Below, piece by piece: positions 18,043-29,215 of a DNA stretch of 64,000 bases. The DNA comes from Margaritifera margaritifera. Taxonomy: Eukaryota; Mollusca; Bivalvia; Unionida; Margaritiferidae. Below the pieces are notes generated by a model, which made no database searches, had not been told where the DNA came from, and saw only the letters and a list, made by a program, of their open reading frames with translations. Position 1 is the stretch's first letter, and each line of letters opens with the position of its first letter. The position numbers were made by a program, and so were the translations under genes. The DNA is taken from positions 1-64,000 of the forward strand of contig JAQPZY010001415.1 of the NCBI GenBank assembly GCA_029931535.1. The letters are read 5' to 3'.

Positions 18043-18639
18043 ATGAATACTGTAGAGCTATTGCAGGAAGCCTGGGATATCATGGTGGGTGTGGAGTCTT
18101 TAGTGGAAAGGTTGGAGTGTTGGTGGAGATATCCTGCCACCAAGCCATACGTCACCAGCCAACTAGCGGCTTTCACTTCAGCGAGGAGGCTGGTGAAGGA
18201 TGTCTTGGTGGAGGAAACCCAAAAGACTTCTTCGGCTTCTTGTCGTGTGGGTTTTATCAAGTCAGCCCTCGACTTACTGGATGGGGTGGAATACTTCCTA
18301 AACAAAGTTCAGGAAGATTGTTGGATCTATCCACCCGCCAGTAGCGTCAGGCGTGAAGAGATAAATCTTCACACGACAAAATTATTATTAAGAAAAGTTT
18401 TGGAGCAAGAAGTAGCCCACATTAAGATCTTGTGGGCTCTCGAAAGAAGTCAGAAGGAACAGGCCAGGAAAGAAAAGGAATTTCAACGCCTGAATTTAAA
18501 CTGGATGAAAATCCAGGATAAGTTCAGACGTATGGAACATCCAGACTGGCTACCCAATCCACCAGCCCCACTCCAGAAGAAGAAAAAATCTCACACCACC
18601 TTCCTAGGCTTCTTTACTCAATGTTGGAGGAAAAAGTAA
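18043..18639 (+). CDS. 3' gene 3: protein with two tandem helical repeats, histone-type mRNA 3' end
   Basis: 198 residues, ATG 18043 to TAA 18639. Two repeats of about 55 residues (about 6-58 and 66-124) share the pattern A-x5-GVE...W-x-YP...L-x-x-VL-x-E-E: AWDIMVGVESLVERLECWW with LVKDVLVEE, and ALDLLDGVEYFLNKVQEDCW with LLRKVLEQE. A charged coiled coil (about 130-165) follows, then a Pro-rich segment and a basic C-terminus (KKKKSHTTFLGFF). Gene 1 contains one related unit, so the three genes look paralogous. Function unknown. The stem-loop begins 12 bases after the stop. Confidence 0.65.
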   Translation: MNTVELLQEAWDIMVGVESLVERLECWWRYPATKPYVTSQLAAFTSARRLVKDVLVEETQKTSSASCRVGFIKSALDLLDGVEYFLNKVQEDCWIYPPASSVRREEINLHTTKLLLRKVLEQEVAHIKILWALERSQKEQARKEKEFQRLNLNWMKIQDKFRRMEHPDWLPNPPAPLQKKKKSHTTFLGFFTQCWRKK

Positions 18640-18651
18640 TCCTCCTCCAAC

Positions 18652-18687
18652 GGCCCTTTTCAGGGCCACCCATTTTTCAAGAAAAGA
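18652..18687 (+). terminator. Histone-type 3' end of gene 3
   Basis: GGCCCTTTTCAGGGCC (18652-18667), preceded by CCAAC and followed by ACCCA, then CAAGAAAAGA at 18678-18687. Same arrangement and spacing as the two upstream copies. Confidence 0.88.
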
Positions 18688-18708
18688 TTAATTTTCCATT
18701 CTTGCCTA

Positions 18709-18883
18709 CCATGTTAAAATTCCCGTTGGTACCTGTAGAGGCCCCAATGTTAATTTCCCGTTTGTACCCAGAGTGCCCCCGCCATGTTAAATTCCCGTTG
18801 GTACCCAGAGTTCCCCCGCCATGCTAAATTCCCGTTTGTACCCAGAGTGCCCCCACTGACCTCAATACCCCCCATATACTACT
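18709..18883. repeat. Terminal repeats and candidate right terminus of the provirus
   Basis: About four imperfect units of 37-38 bases (core TTCCCGTTGGTACCCAGAG then a C-run), followed by CCCCCCATATACTACT ending at 18883. Read from the outside, this end begins AGTAGTATATGGGGGG. Polinton terminal inverted repeats begin with AG, so this is the likely right end. Bases 18884-18889 (CAAGTG) would be the right copy of a 6-bp target duplication. The left end is outside the window, so neither can be verified. Confidence 0.5.
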
Positions 18884-18943
18884 CAAGTGGTTCCACAACC
18901 AATATTACTGGGCCAAGCACTCGGGAAATCAACTTTAGAGTTG

Positions 18944-19356
18944 CAAGATGACTGTCGTAAAGGAGGCAGCAAAAGCTCTGCAGCTGCAAGATAACTGTCG
19001 TTAAGGAGGCAGCATCAGCTCTACAGCTGCAAGATGACTGTCGCAAAGAGACAGCATCAGCTCTACAACTGCAAGATGACTGTCGCAAAGGAGACAGCAT
19101 CAGCTCTACAACTGCAAGATGACTGTCGCAAAGAGACAGCATCAGGACTACAACTGCAAGATGACTGTCGTAAAGGAGACAACATCAGCTCTACAACTGC
19201 AAGATGACTGTCGCAAAGAGACAGCATCAGCTCTACAACTGCAAGATGACTGTCGTAAAGGAGACAACATCAGCTCTACAACTGCAAGAAGACTGTCGTA
19301 AAGGAGACAACATCAGTTCTACAGCTGCAAGATGACTGTCTTAAAGGAGGCATCAT
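18944..19356. repeat. Minisatellite, about 43-base unit
   Basis: About nine to ten tandem copies of a unit containing CAGCTCTACAACTGCAAGAT and GACTGTCGTAAAGGAGACA. It lies just outside the candidate provirus end. Confidence 0.9.
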
Positions 19357-19359
19357 CCT

Positions 19360-20780
19360 GGCAAGACATCAAACTATATGACTACAATGAAACATTCAAA
19401 CTCTTTATACTAGTACGTGGCGGGAACTCGGATGGAAAACATGAGGTGCATTCGTACAGCCATCACTAAGTAAGCGCCTCTGCTATCTGGCGATTTACTA
19501 TCCCTACGCCTACGTCTGTATGTTAAGAATAACAAAATAGTTGCAAACATTTGGCCCAATTACTTCGTTTATTTTCAGGAATTGCTAAGGTCAATCTCAT
19601 ATATGTCTTGATTGTAATTTAAACTTTATTGTAATTTAAACTAAGTAAAAAAAAATTGCTAAAAATGGGTTAGCTTGTGTTTTTGCAAAACGTAAAATTG
19701 CCCATGCTTATTGGAGCACTTCCGTTGTCAAATCTTCATTTTCGGAGGTGCATAGTTTTGCCTGTTGTCAAGCTCTCCAATTTCGGAGGTAAGTAAATTT
19801 TCCATGTAGTCCGCAATCCCATAATACCTGAATAGAAGTGATCGGTTTTGAAAAACACCGGAACTTATAAAGTTTGTCGGGCAACCAAGTGAGTGAAATC
19901 ATATATGTCACAATCGTCCGACATAACTACATTTTAGCATACAGAACGTGTACTTCTGTACGCGGCAACAGGACCAATACTATGTTGACATTAGAATACA
20001 ATACACTTGCAACTATGTCCACACAATTCCGTGACAATCTGTAGTAATTTAACAGCTTCCAGTCTAACATTTAGACATGAAAATTAAAATAAAAAAATGA
20101 CACAGCCATGAGATCTGGCTTTGAAGTAGATCCATGAAAATGTAGTGTGAATACCTCGGTTCGTATAACTCATACAAGTTGACTGTCTATCACTACGTTA
20201 TAGAGTTCCCGAATTACAACCTCAAAATAAATAGAGTAATGTTTACCTTTGATCTGGAAGTGAGAACCTTGAAATGGATATATTCTATACCCTTGAATCT
20301 TACATGTATTACATTTTTATACCACTGTCTTTATTATTTTCAGGGTTACAGCCCGCACCGTAAAAGTACACAACCTTGACCTGTGACCTTGGCTTTCAAG
20401 ACAGGATTCTCTAATTATGATGTGTACATGTACAAATTATCACATTAGAAATCTATTAAATACTAAAAAATTTAACTTCCAGCAAACAGACTGGCTTCAG
20501 TAAACCTTGCATGCAGAATAATTTTGTACGATTTGTACAAAATTACTCAAGTATCCATGAACACTGTCTCCTCATTTTCTTTACGAAGCATTGGAGTATT
20601 GTCAATTATACAGTTTTCATGTTGGGTGGTTGTTTGGGTGAACATCTAATTCAGTGTAATCCAAGGTATGATGAAGCATCACTTCTCAAAGCTGTGTATA
20701 GTAATAGAGGTTTTCAATAGAAACTCTGAAAAAATCACATTTGGTATATCTTGTATGGTTAGCTCACTGCAAGATTTAGT
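19360..20780. other. Intergenic DNA, nothing recognised
   Basis: AT-rich single-copy-looking sequence. A short direct duplication around TTTTCGGAGGT/AATTTCGGAGGT is at 19738-19790. No supported gene or RNA. Confidence 0.5.
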
Positions 20781-20930
20781 AGAATAATGGTAGATTGTGT
20801 CGGTCCCTTACCTAGGACCAAGTCAGGCAACCAATACTTGTTGACCATAATATGTGTGTCTACAAGATTTCCAGAGGCAATTCCTTTGAAAAATATTAAA
20901 ACTAAAACCACTGTAAATAGTCAAGAAGCC
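20781..20930 (+). pseudogene. Gypsy-type integrase core fragment
   Basis: A frame from about 20781 reads MVDCVGPLPRTKSGNQYLL followed by TRFPEAIPLKNIK. This is the start of the rve catalytic core of Ty3/Gypsy retrotransposon integrases, with the first catalytic Asp in VDCVGP. Homology ends near 20930 and no flanking pol domains are seen, so it is an isolated remnant. Confidence 0.75.
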
Positions 20931-21066
20931 TCAATTGGTTAAAAGACATATATACCGCAGACACTGTCAACAGCGTAGGCACTTATTTATGAATTCTATA
21001 ATGGGCTTCCCATTGAACTTTATCTTTGCTGACGGTATGTTTGTATGCATGTATGTATGAACATAT

Positions 21067-21073
<7 letters not shown>

Positions 21074-21132
<59 letters not shown>

Positions 21133-21152
21133 GTCTGTCTGTCTGTCTGTCT
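21074..21152. repeat. (TA)n then (CTGT)n microsatellite
   Basis: About 57 bases of TA followed by five CTGT units. Confidence 0.95.
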
Positions 21153-21272
21153 AGTGTGTATGTATGTAATTAAACCTCTAGGGAGAGAAATTCCCTGCAA
21201 CCAAGTTAAAGTTTGTTTTTCTGGGTTTTCGGTTTACTGAAGTTCTAAAATTTCACCTAAAATGAGATGCAA

Positions 21273-21601
21273 TCAGGTATGCCCTTTAGTTACAATATGC
21301 ATATTGTGTACAGGTATGCCCCTTAGTTACAATGTGTATATTGTGTACAGGTATGCCCCTTAGTTACAATGTGTATATTGTGTACAGATATCCCCCTTAG
21401 TTACAATGTGTATATTGTGTACAGGTATTCCCCTTAGTTACAATGTGTATATTGTGTACAGGTATGCTCCTTAGTTACAATGTGTATATTGTGTACAGGT
21501 ATGCCTCTTAGTTACAATATGTATATTGTGTACAGGTATGCCCCTTAGTTATAATATGTATATTGTGTACAGGTATGCCCCTTAGTTACAATGTGTATAT
21601 T
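21273..21601. repeat. Minisatellite, about 37-base unit
   Basis: About nine copies of a unit with AGGTATGCCCCTTAGTTACA and TGTGTATATTGTGTAC. Confidence 0.92.
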
Positions 21602-22256
21602 GATTAGATTTATTAGTGCCTACTTTACGTTTTATTAATAATAATTTGATTTTTGTTGAAGTTTGCTTCTTCACACGCATTTGTACTTTTATGTAAAGTT
21701 ACATGATTTGATAAAATGTTATCAGCAGGTAAACATGAGAGAACATTGTTGTGTAATTCTTTTGTTGGTCTTTGTCAGCAGGTAAACAAGAGAGAACATT
21801 GTTGTATAATTCTTTTGTTGGTCTTTGTCAGTAAAAATGTCAAAGGTGAGGACGCAAGCCTTATTTTAGGTTCAAAAGCCAATTAATGGAGGATTGTTTA
21901 GATTTATATTATCGGACATAGTGAGATGATCGGTAAATAGGCATAATCTCATTGATTTACACAACAACTAGCACTATCTTACAAACAATTAACATTGAAT
22001 GCTGTTACTTCGGCCAGATACGAGTGCTGTGCTTTATTCCGCTTCACGTTTGACCCTAGGCTATTTACTGACCGTCGACCGACCTCGTGACGGGCATCTG
22101 GCAGTTATCTGGTCATATATCCAGTACGTTCCGGTTTTATGGGGGTCATTTCTGTTGGTTTGTTTGTTTGCTTTTGTTGGTTTGAACTGGTTAAATATTG
22201 ATAAAAATGTGTTGGAAAGCTTATATAACAAATAACCCCATAAAAGCTTTCTCTGT

Positions 22257-22258
<2 letters not shown>
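21602..22258. other. Intergenic DNA with a twofold 57-base repeat
   Basis: A 57-base direct duplication (CAGCAGGTAAACAWGAGAGA context) at about 21722-21830. Otherwise nothing recognised. Confidence 0.5.

Positions 22259-22344
<86 letters not shown>
22259..22344. repeat. (TA)n microsatellite
   Basis: About 85 bases of uninterrupted TA. A shorter TA tract is at 22421-22444. Confidence 0.95.
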
Positions 22345-22350
<6 letters not shown>

Positions 22351-22721
22351 AAAATTATATAGACACAAAAATTTATAACGGCACAAATTCAAAACGGTTT
22401 CCCAACGTTTCGAGCTAATCATATATATATATATATATATATATGGATTCTCCGAGCACGTGACTACGTCTAGATGTCAACCAATCTCTCTCTCTCTCTC
22501 TGCAGAAATGTGTCAGTCTATCTCATATCTATATCTATCCATCTATCTGCCCGCCGACAGAAATTCCGGCGCATCGGCAGAGCAGTCATTCGCCCCAAAA
22601 CTAGAAAACTAGGTTAATTTTTATAAGTGAGTTGACGGCGGGACCCTAGAAATCGCCGGGCCTCTGGGCAATTGCAGTCCTTCCCCTTGCCCCCTGCCCC
22701 CAACCCTGAGCGGCAGCGGGA

Positions 22722-23410
<689 letters not shown>

Positions 23411-23486
<76 letters not shown>
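23411..23486. repeat. (TA)n microsatellite
   Basis: TA tract with one GA interruption near 23446. Confidence 0.95.
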
Positions 23487-23490
<4 letters not shown>

Positions 23491-24560
23491 TCATTGCGGT
23501 CATGACGATTGTTGATTATGTGAATTCGAGAGAAACATTTAGAGTTCTCGAAGCTCAGATGCGCGTATTTGAAGCTTGAATTTGAGGTCTCAAGAGAGCC
23601 AATCGGAAAGGTCGTTTAAATCACATTATAACGTATCGGAGACAGGAATGCACATTCTCGATCTCCATCACTTATTCGGGTCAAGAGATCCTGTATTCAA
23701 GCCTCAAAAACACATCGATTTTCAAATAATGAAACCAATCATCTCATAAAATACTTCTCCGATTGGCGCTTTCTAGACCACGTAATCGAGCTTCGAAAGC
23801 GCGCATTCACACTGTGCTGAATACGTGATCATATGATTTAAACAACTTTCGAATTGGTTCTCTCGAGATCGCTTATTCATGGTTAAAATTCGTGCATTCA
23901 AGTTTCGAAAACGCGAAATGTTTTCACGTTATGGCCCTATTGGCCTGCCATATTGGTGGTGAACAGCGATTACAGCGTAATGGAGAGTTTCATTTCGTGC
24001 AACACAGAAATCATGTAATTGAAAAGTATCTTCTGATTGACCTTTCCGAATGCACGTAACACAGCCTTGAGATCGCAAAGCATTTTCACATCACGGTCCC
24101 AATGACTTGCCAAAAACGTGTAAATAACATTACTGCCTGCAAAGACCGCGTGACCCCAGGGTCAGCCTCATTTTGAGTTTTCACACATTCAACCATTTGT
24201 TCTTTGAGTTAACATTAATAGTACCAGTGTTGCTGGCTCAAAGCTTGGAATCTCTTGGGGGAGTGAAAGAGGGGAAGTCAGGGGGTCGTTACCTTTTGCG
24301 AATCCATTGAAAACTGAGGTAAAAACAAGAGCAGGCGTTTCTGCAAGAATGTTGCAGATATAAACTTGTGCTGGCTGTGACTTTTCGAGGTTTTGGGCGT
24401 TACCTGGTGAGCAGTTTGACACTGTATAACTATTGAAAAAAAGATTTTGCAAATCGGCAAAATTGTATGTCGCTAATACGCTAAAAATAAAGATTCGCTA
24501 ACATATGATAACATTAAAATATTGATTTTCTGAAGGTCATGATGATGATGATAATGCTGA
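23487..24560. other. Intergenic DNA with diffuse degenerate motif repeats
   Basis: Loosely repeated motifs (CGATTGG, TCTCGAGATCGC, GCGCATTCA, TTCAAGCTT variants) every 60-100 bases suggest an old degraded tandem array. No gene is supported. Confidence 0.3.
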
Positions 24561-24569
24561 TGATGAAAA

Positions 24570-24577
24570 CGTCATTA

Positions 24578-24624
<47 letters not shown>
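24570..24624. repeat. (ATT)n microsatellite
   Basis: About 18 ATT units, preceded by ATG/GAT repeats. Confidence 0.93.
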
Positions 24625-24707
24625 GTCTTATACAAACATTATTATCATTCATATTATCAGTTTCTTTCTGCTCCAGCTTCTTTATCTTATGATTCTTCTT
24701 TTCCTTC

Positions 24708-25459
24708 TGTTACGACTCTATGGTCTAAGAAAAATGTAACAGAAAGAAAGTGAAACCAACAAATCAAGTAAAAATCAACAAGCAATTTATTACTAGATAA
24801 TTAAAATGAAAATTCAAAAAAGTCACTTACAGTAATGTGTTTTGAAATCCTAATAATCCAATAAGAATGATTGTTCTAATCACAAGTCCTAAATATACAA
24901 TGTTCCGATTTCACGGCTGTGTCCTTGAATGTTATGATGTGCTAATGGTCTACAAAGTCCTGATGTACTAGAAATCTTGATGTGCTGATGTCAAAATGAA
25001 GTATTCCAAAATCTCTGAATAAGTTCAGTTCAATTCCAAAATCATCAATTAAAAATCCAAAATCCAAAAGTTTATGAGCACTGTTATAATCCAATGAATA
25101 TTTAAAATAATTCCTCTCTTAGAATTTGGAATGAATTTTCACAACTGTAATAGCTCTTTACAAGACTGATGGTAATGTCAAAACTGAATAAATGTCCACC
25201 AAACATGGCATATATAAAGATTGGTCACATGACAGAATGTTCTAGAATGTGTGTCATCTTAATGGAATTTTACTTGTAAACAAAAATTCAACCTTGACCT
25301 TCAAATTGAGAAAACATATTGATCAAAACAACCTAATTCAAGGACACTAGTTAAACATGTTTTTCATGATAACATTAAGATTTAAGCAAATATTAAAGTG
25401 AAGAAACATTTATAATTTCCTAAAATATTTATAATATTATATAAACATCATACATAACA
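24708..25459 (+). mobile_element. Candidate solo LTR
   Basis: A 752-base unit with termini TGTTA...TAACA, as expected for an LTR. It is flanked by the 4-base direct repeat CTTC at 24704-24707 and 25460-25463. A TATA-like CATATATAAAG lies near 25207. No internal coding region or second LTR is seen, so recombination to a solo LTR is inferred. A diverged partial copy in inverted orientation is at 44270-44629. The CT-rich flanks make the 4-base match less decisive. Confidence 0.55.
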
Positions 25460-25463
25460 CTTC

Positions 25464-26040
25464 ATCTCTTTCTTTTTTTTCATCATCATTCTCTTCTTCT
25501 TCGTCGTCGTCGTCGTCGTCGTCGCGTGTTAAGAAAGATGGCTATCCAAAGGATTTTCCTTGAGGATAATTTGTTTTGTTATGTTGTTGACTTTTACGTG
25601 CTAACAATCGCCTGATCTTTAAAAACAATAATATTTCTAACTTTGTCCAATAGGTCACACACACACACACACGCACACACACACACACACACAACGACAA
25701 AGGGTAAAAAAGAAAATGATAGCAAATATGTAAGAAATGTACAGAAACAAATATATAACCAAGTTTTTAAAGCAAGTTGTGCTTTTGGATACATTTACTT
25801 AACTTTAAAGTATGACAAGGTCGAGTACCATTTGCCGACATTACGTTCAGAAATATGAAGAATGTAGAACGGGGGAAATGCATGGGAAGAAATCTCATTG
25901 TTTTAACCATGAATCTCAAGATTAAAAGAAACAACCCCAGCCCCTCACCCCTAAAAAAACAACAAAAAAACCAAAAAAGAAAAAAAAACTTGAAAAACAA
26001 AATGAAATATGGAAATGAAAGACTTGTTACTTTTTGAGCA
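25464..26040. other. Intergenic DNA with microsatellites
   Basis: (CGT)n at 25501-25524 and (CA)n at 25656-25693. No gene seen. Confidence 0.6.
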
Positions 26041-27385
26041 ACTTTTATATTGAAACATCTTCGGGCTCTGTATACAGTTAAGCGTGTTGGAGAGGTAACG
26101 TGTACAGTTAAGTGTCCTGTATAGATAATGTATATTGTCAAGCGTGCTGGAGAGGTAATGGATGCAGTTAAACCTGCTGGAGAGGTAACGTGTTCAGTTA
26201 AACCTGATGGAGAGGTAATGTATATAGTTAAGTCAGCTGGAGAGGTTCTTTGAATAGTTAAGCCTGTTGGAGAGGTAATGTGTACAATTAAGCGTGCTGT
26301 AGAGATAATATATACAGTTAAGTGTGCTGGAGTGGTAATGTATACAGTTAAACCGGCTTGAGAGGTAATGTGTACAGTTACGCGTGCTGGAGAGGTACCG
26401 TCTACAGTTACGCGTGCTGGAGAGGTAACGTGTATACTTAAGCGCGCTGGAGAGGTAATATATACAGTTAAGCCTGCTGGAGAGGTAATGTGTACAGTTA
26501 AGTGTGATGGAGAGGTAATGTGTACAGTTAAGTGTGATTGAGACGTAATGTGTACAATTAGGTGTGATGGAAAGGTAATGTGTACAGTTAAGTGTGATGG
26601 AGAGGTAATGTGTACAGTTAAGTGTGATGGAGAGGCAATGTGTACAGTTAAGTGTGATGGAGAGGTAATGTATACAGTTAAGTGTGATGGAGAGGTAATG
26701 TGTACAGTTAAGTCTGATGGAGAGGTAATGTGTATAGTTAAGTGCGATGGAGATGTAATATATACAGTTAAGCACGATGGAGAGGTAATGTGTACAGTTA
26801 AGTGTGATGGAGAGGCAATGTGTACAGTTAAGTGTGATGGAGAGGTAATGTGTATAGTTAAGTGTGATGGAGAGGCAATGTGTACAGTTAAGTGTGATGG
26901 AGAGGTAATGTGTACAATTAAGTGTGATGGAGAGGTAATGTGTACAATTAAGTGTGATGGAGAGGTAATGTGTACAGTTAAGTGTGATGGAGAGGTAATG
27001 TGTATAGTTAAGTGCGATGGAGATGTAATATACACAGTTAAGCACGATGGAGAGGTAATGTATACAGTTAAGTGTGATCGAGAGGTCATGTATACAGTTA
27101 AGCGCGATGGAGAGGTAATGTGTACAGTTACGCGTGCTAGAGAGGTAATGTGTACAGTTAAGCGCGATGGAGAGGTAATGTGTATACTTAAGCGCGATGG
27201 AGAGGTAATGTGTACAGTTACGCGTGCTGGAGAGGTAATGTGTACAGATAAGCGCGATGGAGAGGTAATGTGTACAGATAAGTGCGATGGAGAGGTAATG
27301 TGTACAGTTAAGTGTGATGGAGAGGTAATGTGTTCAGTTAAGCGCGATGGAGAGGTAATGTGTACAGTTAAGCATACTGGGTGAT
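26041..27385. repeat. Large minisatellite, 30-base unit
   Basis: About 44 tandem copies of a 30-base unit containing GATGGAGAGGTAATGTGTAC and AGTTAAGTGT. Because 30 is divisible by three, long apparent open frames run through both strands with 10-residue repeats. They are by-products of the repeat. Confidence 0.95.
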
Positions 27386-27389
27386 AATT

Positions 27390-28010
27390 TGTACAGTTAA
27401 TAGCTCAAGAAGAAAATGAAATGAACTTCTCAGAAGATGACACCACTTCTGAACTTTCCAAGAGATTGTAGTCTGGATGATTATATACCAGTATTTTAGA
27501 GGTGCATTAATATTGTCATAATTAAAATTATTTTAAAAAAAAAACAAATAGATAATTGTCAAAACCTTTAACTACTATACATAATGTATAGCTATGACAT
27601 TATAAATTAGAAGTTTAACAGTCCTACTTCGAGGTTTTAATACATTGAAGTATTCCTAGGAGACATTATGCCGGCCTGAAAGATATCAATATATCTACGA
27701 GAGTTAAAACTATTTTATCACACATTTTATTTTTAATCATGAATATTTGATACAGTGTTGAATACGTATGTTTGCAATCCTTTTTAGTTCATTGCAACAA
27801 AAGTTAGTTAGAAAACAACCGAGTTATTTTCTTAACTTTTCTTATACGTAAGTGAAACTCACCATTACTCTCCCCTGTCGTTAGATGGCGTGAGTGTGTC
27901 CAGATATTCCTAGACTGGTGCTCTGATTCATAAGACAGTACAATTTCTGAAACAGGGAACCAAAAAGGTGTATACTATGCAAATGCATTTGGAAGATTAA
28001 CGTTATAGCA
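27390..28010. other. Intergenic DNA, nothing recognised
   Basis: AT-rich. No coding or repeat structure beyond poly-A runs. Confidence 0.5.
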
Positions 28011-28017
28011 CTCTTGT

Positions 28018-28325
28018 ACGCTAAACTTATATGAAGACCTCTCAAAGACTCAGATTTTAATGTGAGACACAACGCTAAACTTATATGAAGTACTCTCAAA
28101 GACTCAGATTTTAATGTGAGACAACGCCAAACTTATATGAAGACCTCTCAAAGACTCAGATTTTAATGTGAGACAACGCCAAACTTATATGAAGTACTCT
28201 CAAAGACACAGATTTTAATGTGAGACAACGCCAAACTTATATGAAGTACTCTCAAAGACTCAGATTTTAATGTGAGACCACGCCAAACTTATATGAAGTA
28301 CTCTCAGATTTTAGTGTGAGACTGT
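28018..28325. repeat. Minisatellite, about 52-base unit
   Basis: About six copies with AACTTATATGAAGTACTCTC and AGACTCAGATTTTAATGTGA, alternating between 'AAGACCTCTC' and 'AAGTACTCTC' variants. Confidence 0.92.
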
Positions 28326-28826
28326 TACCGGAGGGGGGGGGGAAGGGGGGGCCGGACCTGGAGAACCCAGGGGAGACTACCGACCTCGGATGGGTGACGT
28401 CGTTATAATTTCTTTCCAAGACACGTGTTCATCATATCTATGTCGGATATTCTGCTATGAATGTATGTGAATGAAAGGATAAGAGTTTTAAAAGGATTTC
28501 TAAGAAAAAAATAAATAAAAGAAAACAAAGAAAATGTTTATGTGATAAGTTGTGAAGAAAAAAATGGCTCCTTGGGTATTTTCTGGGAATAGCTTTGTGT
28601 GTTTCTACATTATTGCGTAGATTTGAAATTTTTTAACAACTGCATACCAAAATCACAGAAAGAACTTGCACTAAAGACTATGTAAGTAACTAGCTAGTTT
28701 ATTTAGTTTTATTCCTATCAGAGAGTTTTCATGGACTCGTTGCGTTCATACATTTTATCAGAACATTACTGGAGCAAAGAGTTTGACATTTTCCCAAATA
28801 AATGTGATCCTGTAATCAACTGATTT
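28326..28826. other. Intergenic DNA, nothing recognised
   Basis: Starts with a G-rich run (28331-28351). Otherwise AT-rich and featureless. Confidence 0.4.
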
Positions 28827-29084
28827 AGGGACCAACCATATAGTTTTCGGGTTGGGGTGGAGGTGGTGGGATTTTCTCTCCAACCTGGATATTTTTTGTG
28901 TTTTTATTTAAAGATAATTTTTTTCAAACTAATATAATGGATATGGTTAGTTCTTCGTCTCTACAATTCAGAGCAATAATATTTTTGTTACCTATTTGGA
29001 GGTCGGAAATTGTTTTCCCAAAAAATCCCTGACACCCCCTTACGCGCCCCCACCTCCCTGCGGAAAATAAAATGGTCAGTCCCT
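28827..29084. mobile_element. MITE with about 20-base terminal inverted repeats
   Basis: The left end AGGGACCAACCATATAGTTT matches the reverse complement of the right end (AGGGACTGACCATTTTATTT) at most positions. The sequence between is 258 bases, non-coding, with G-rich then C-rich subterminal parts. A DNA-transposon-derived non-autonomous element. Confidence 0.6.
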
Positions 29085-29215
29085 TATCAACTATGCTCCT
29101 CTATCATAACATCTTTTTTATACACAAAATTCTACAATATTTTCTTTGTATGCATACTTCAATAGCACGGCTGAGTTTCTACTAAAAATGTTACCTAACT
29201 TGGGCAAGAGAAGTA

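Noticed and set aside
16479..18639. The three 3' genes as captured histone genes
   Set aside because: No histone-fold or H1 signature in any of them. Only promoter-like TATA and the 3' end resemble histone genes.
25767..27384. Long open frames with 10-residue repeats on both strands
   Set aside because: Produced by a 30-base minisatellite without stop codons; no start context, unique domain or conservation.
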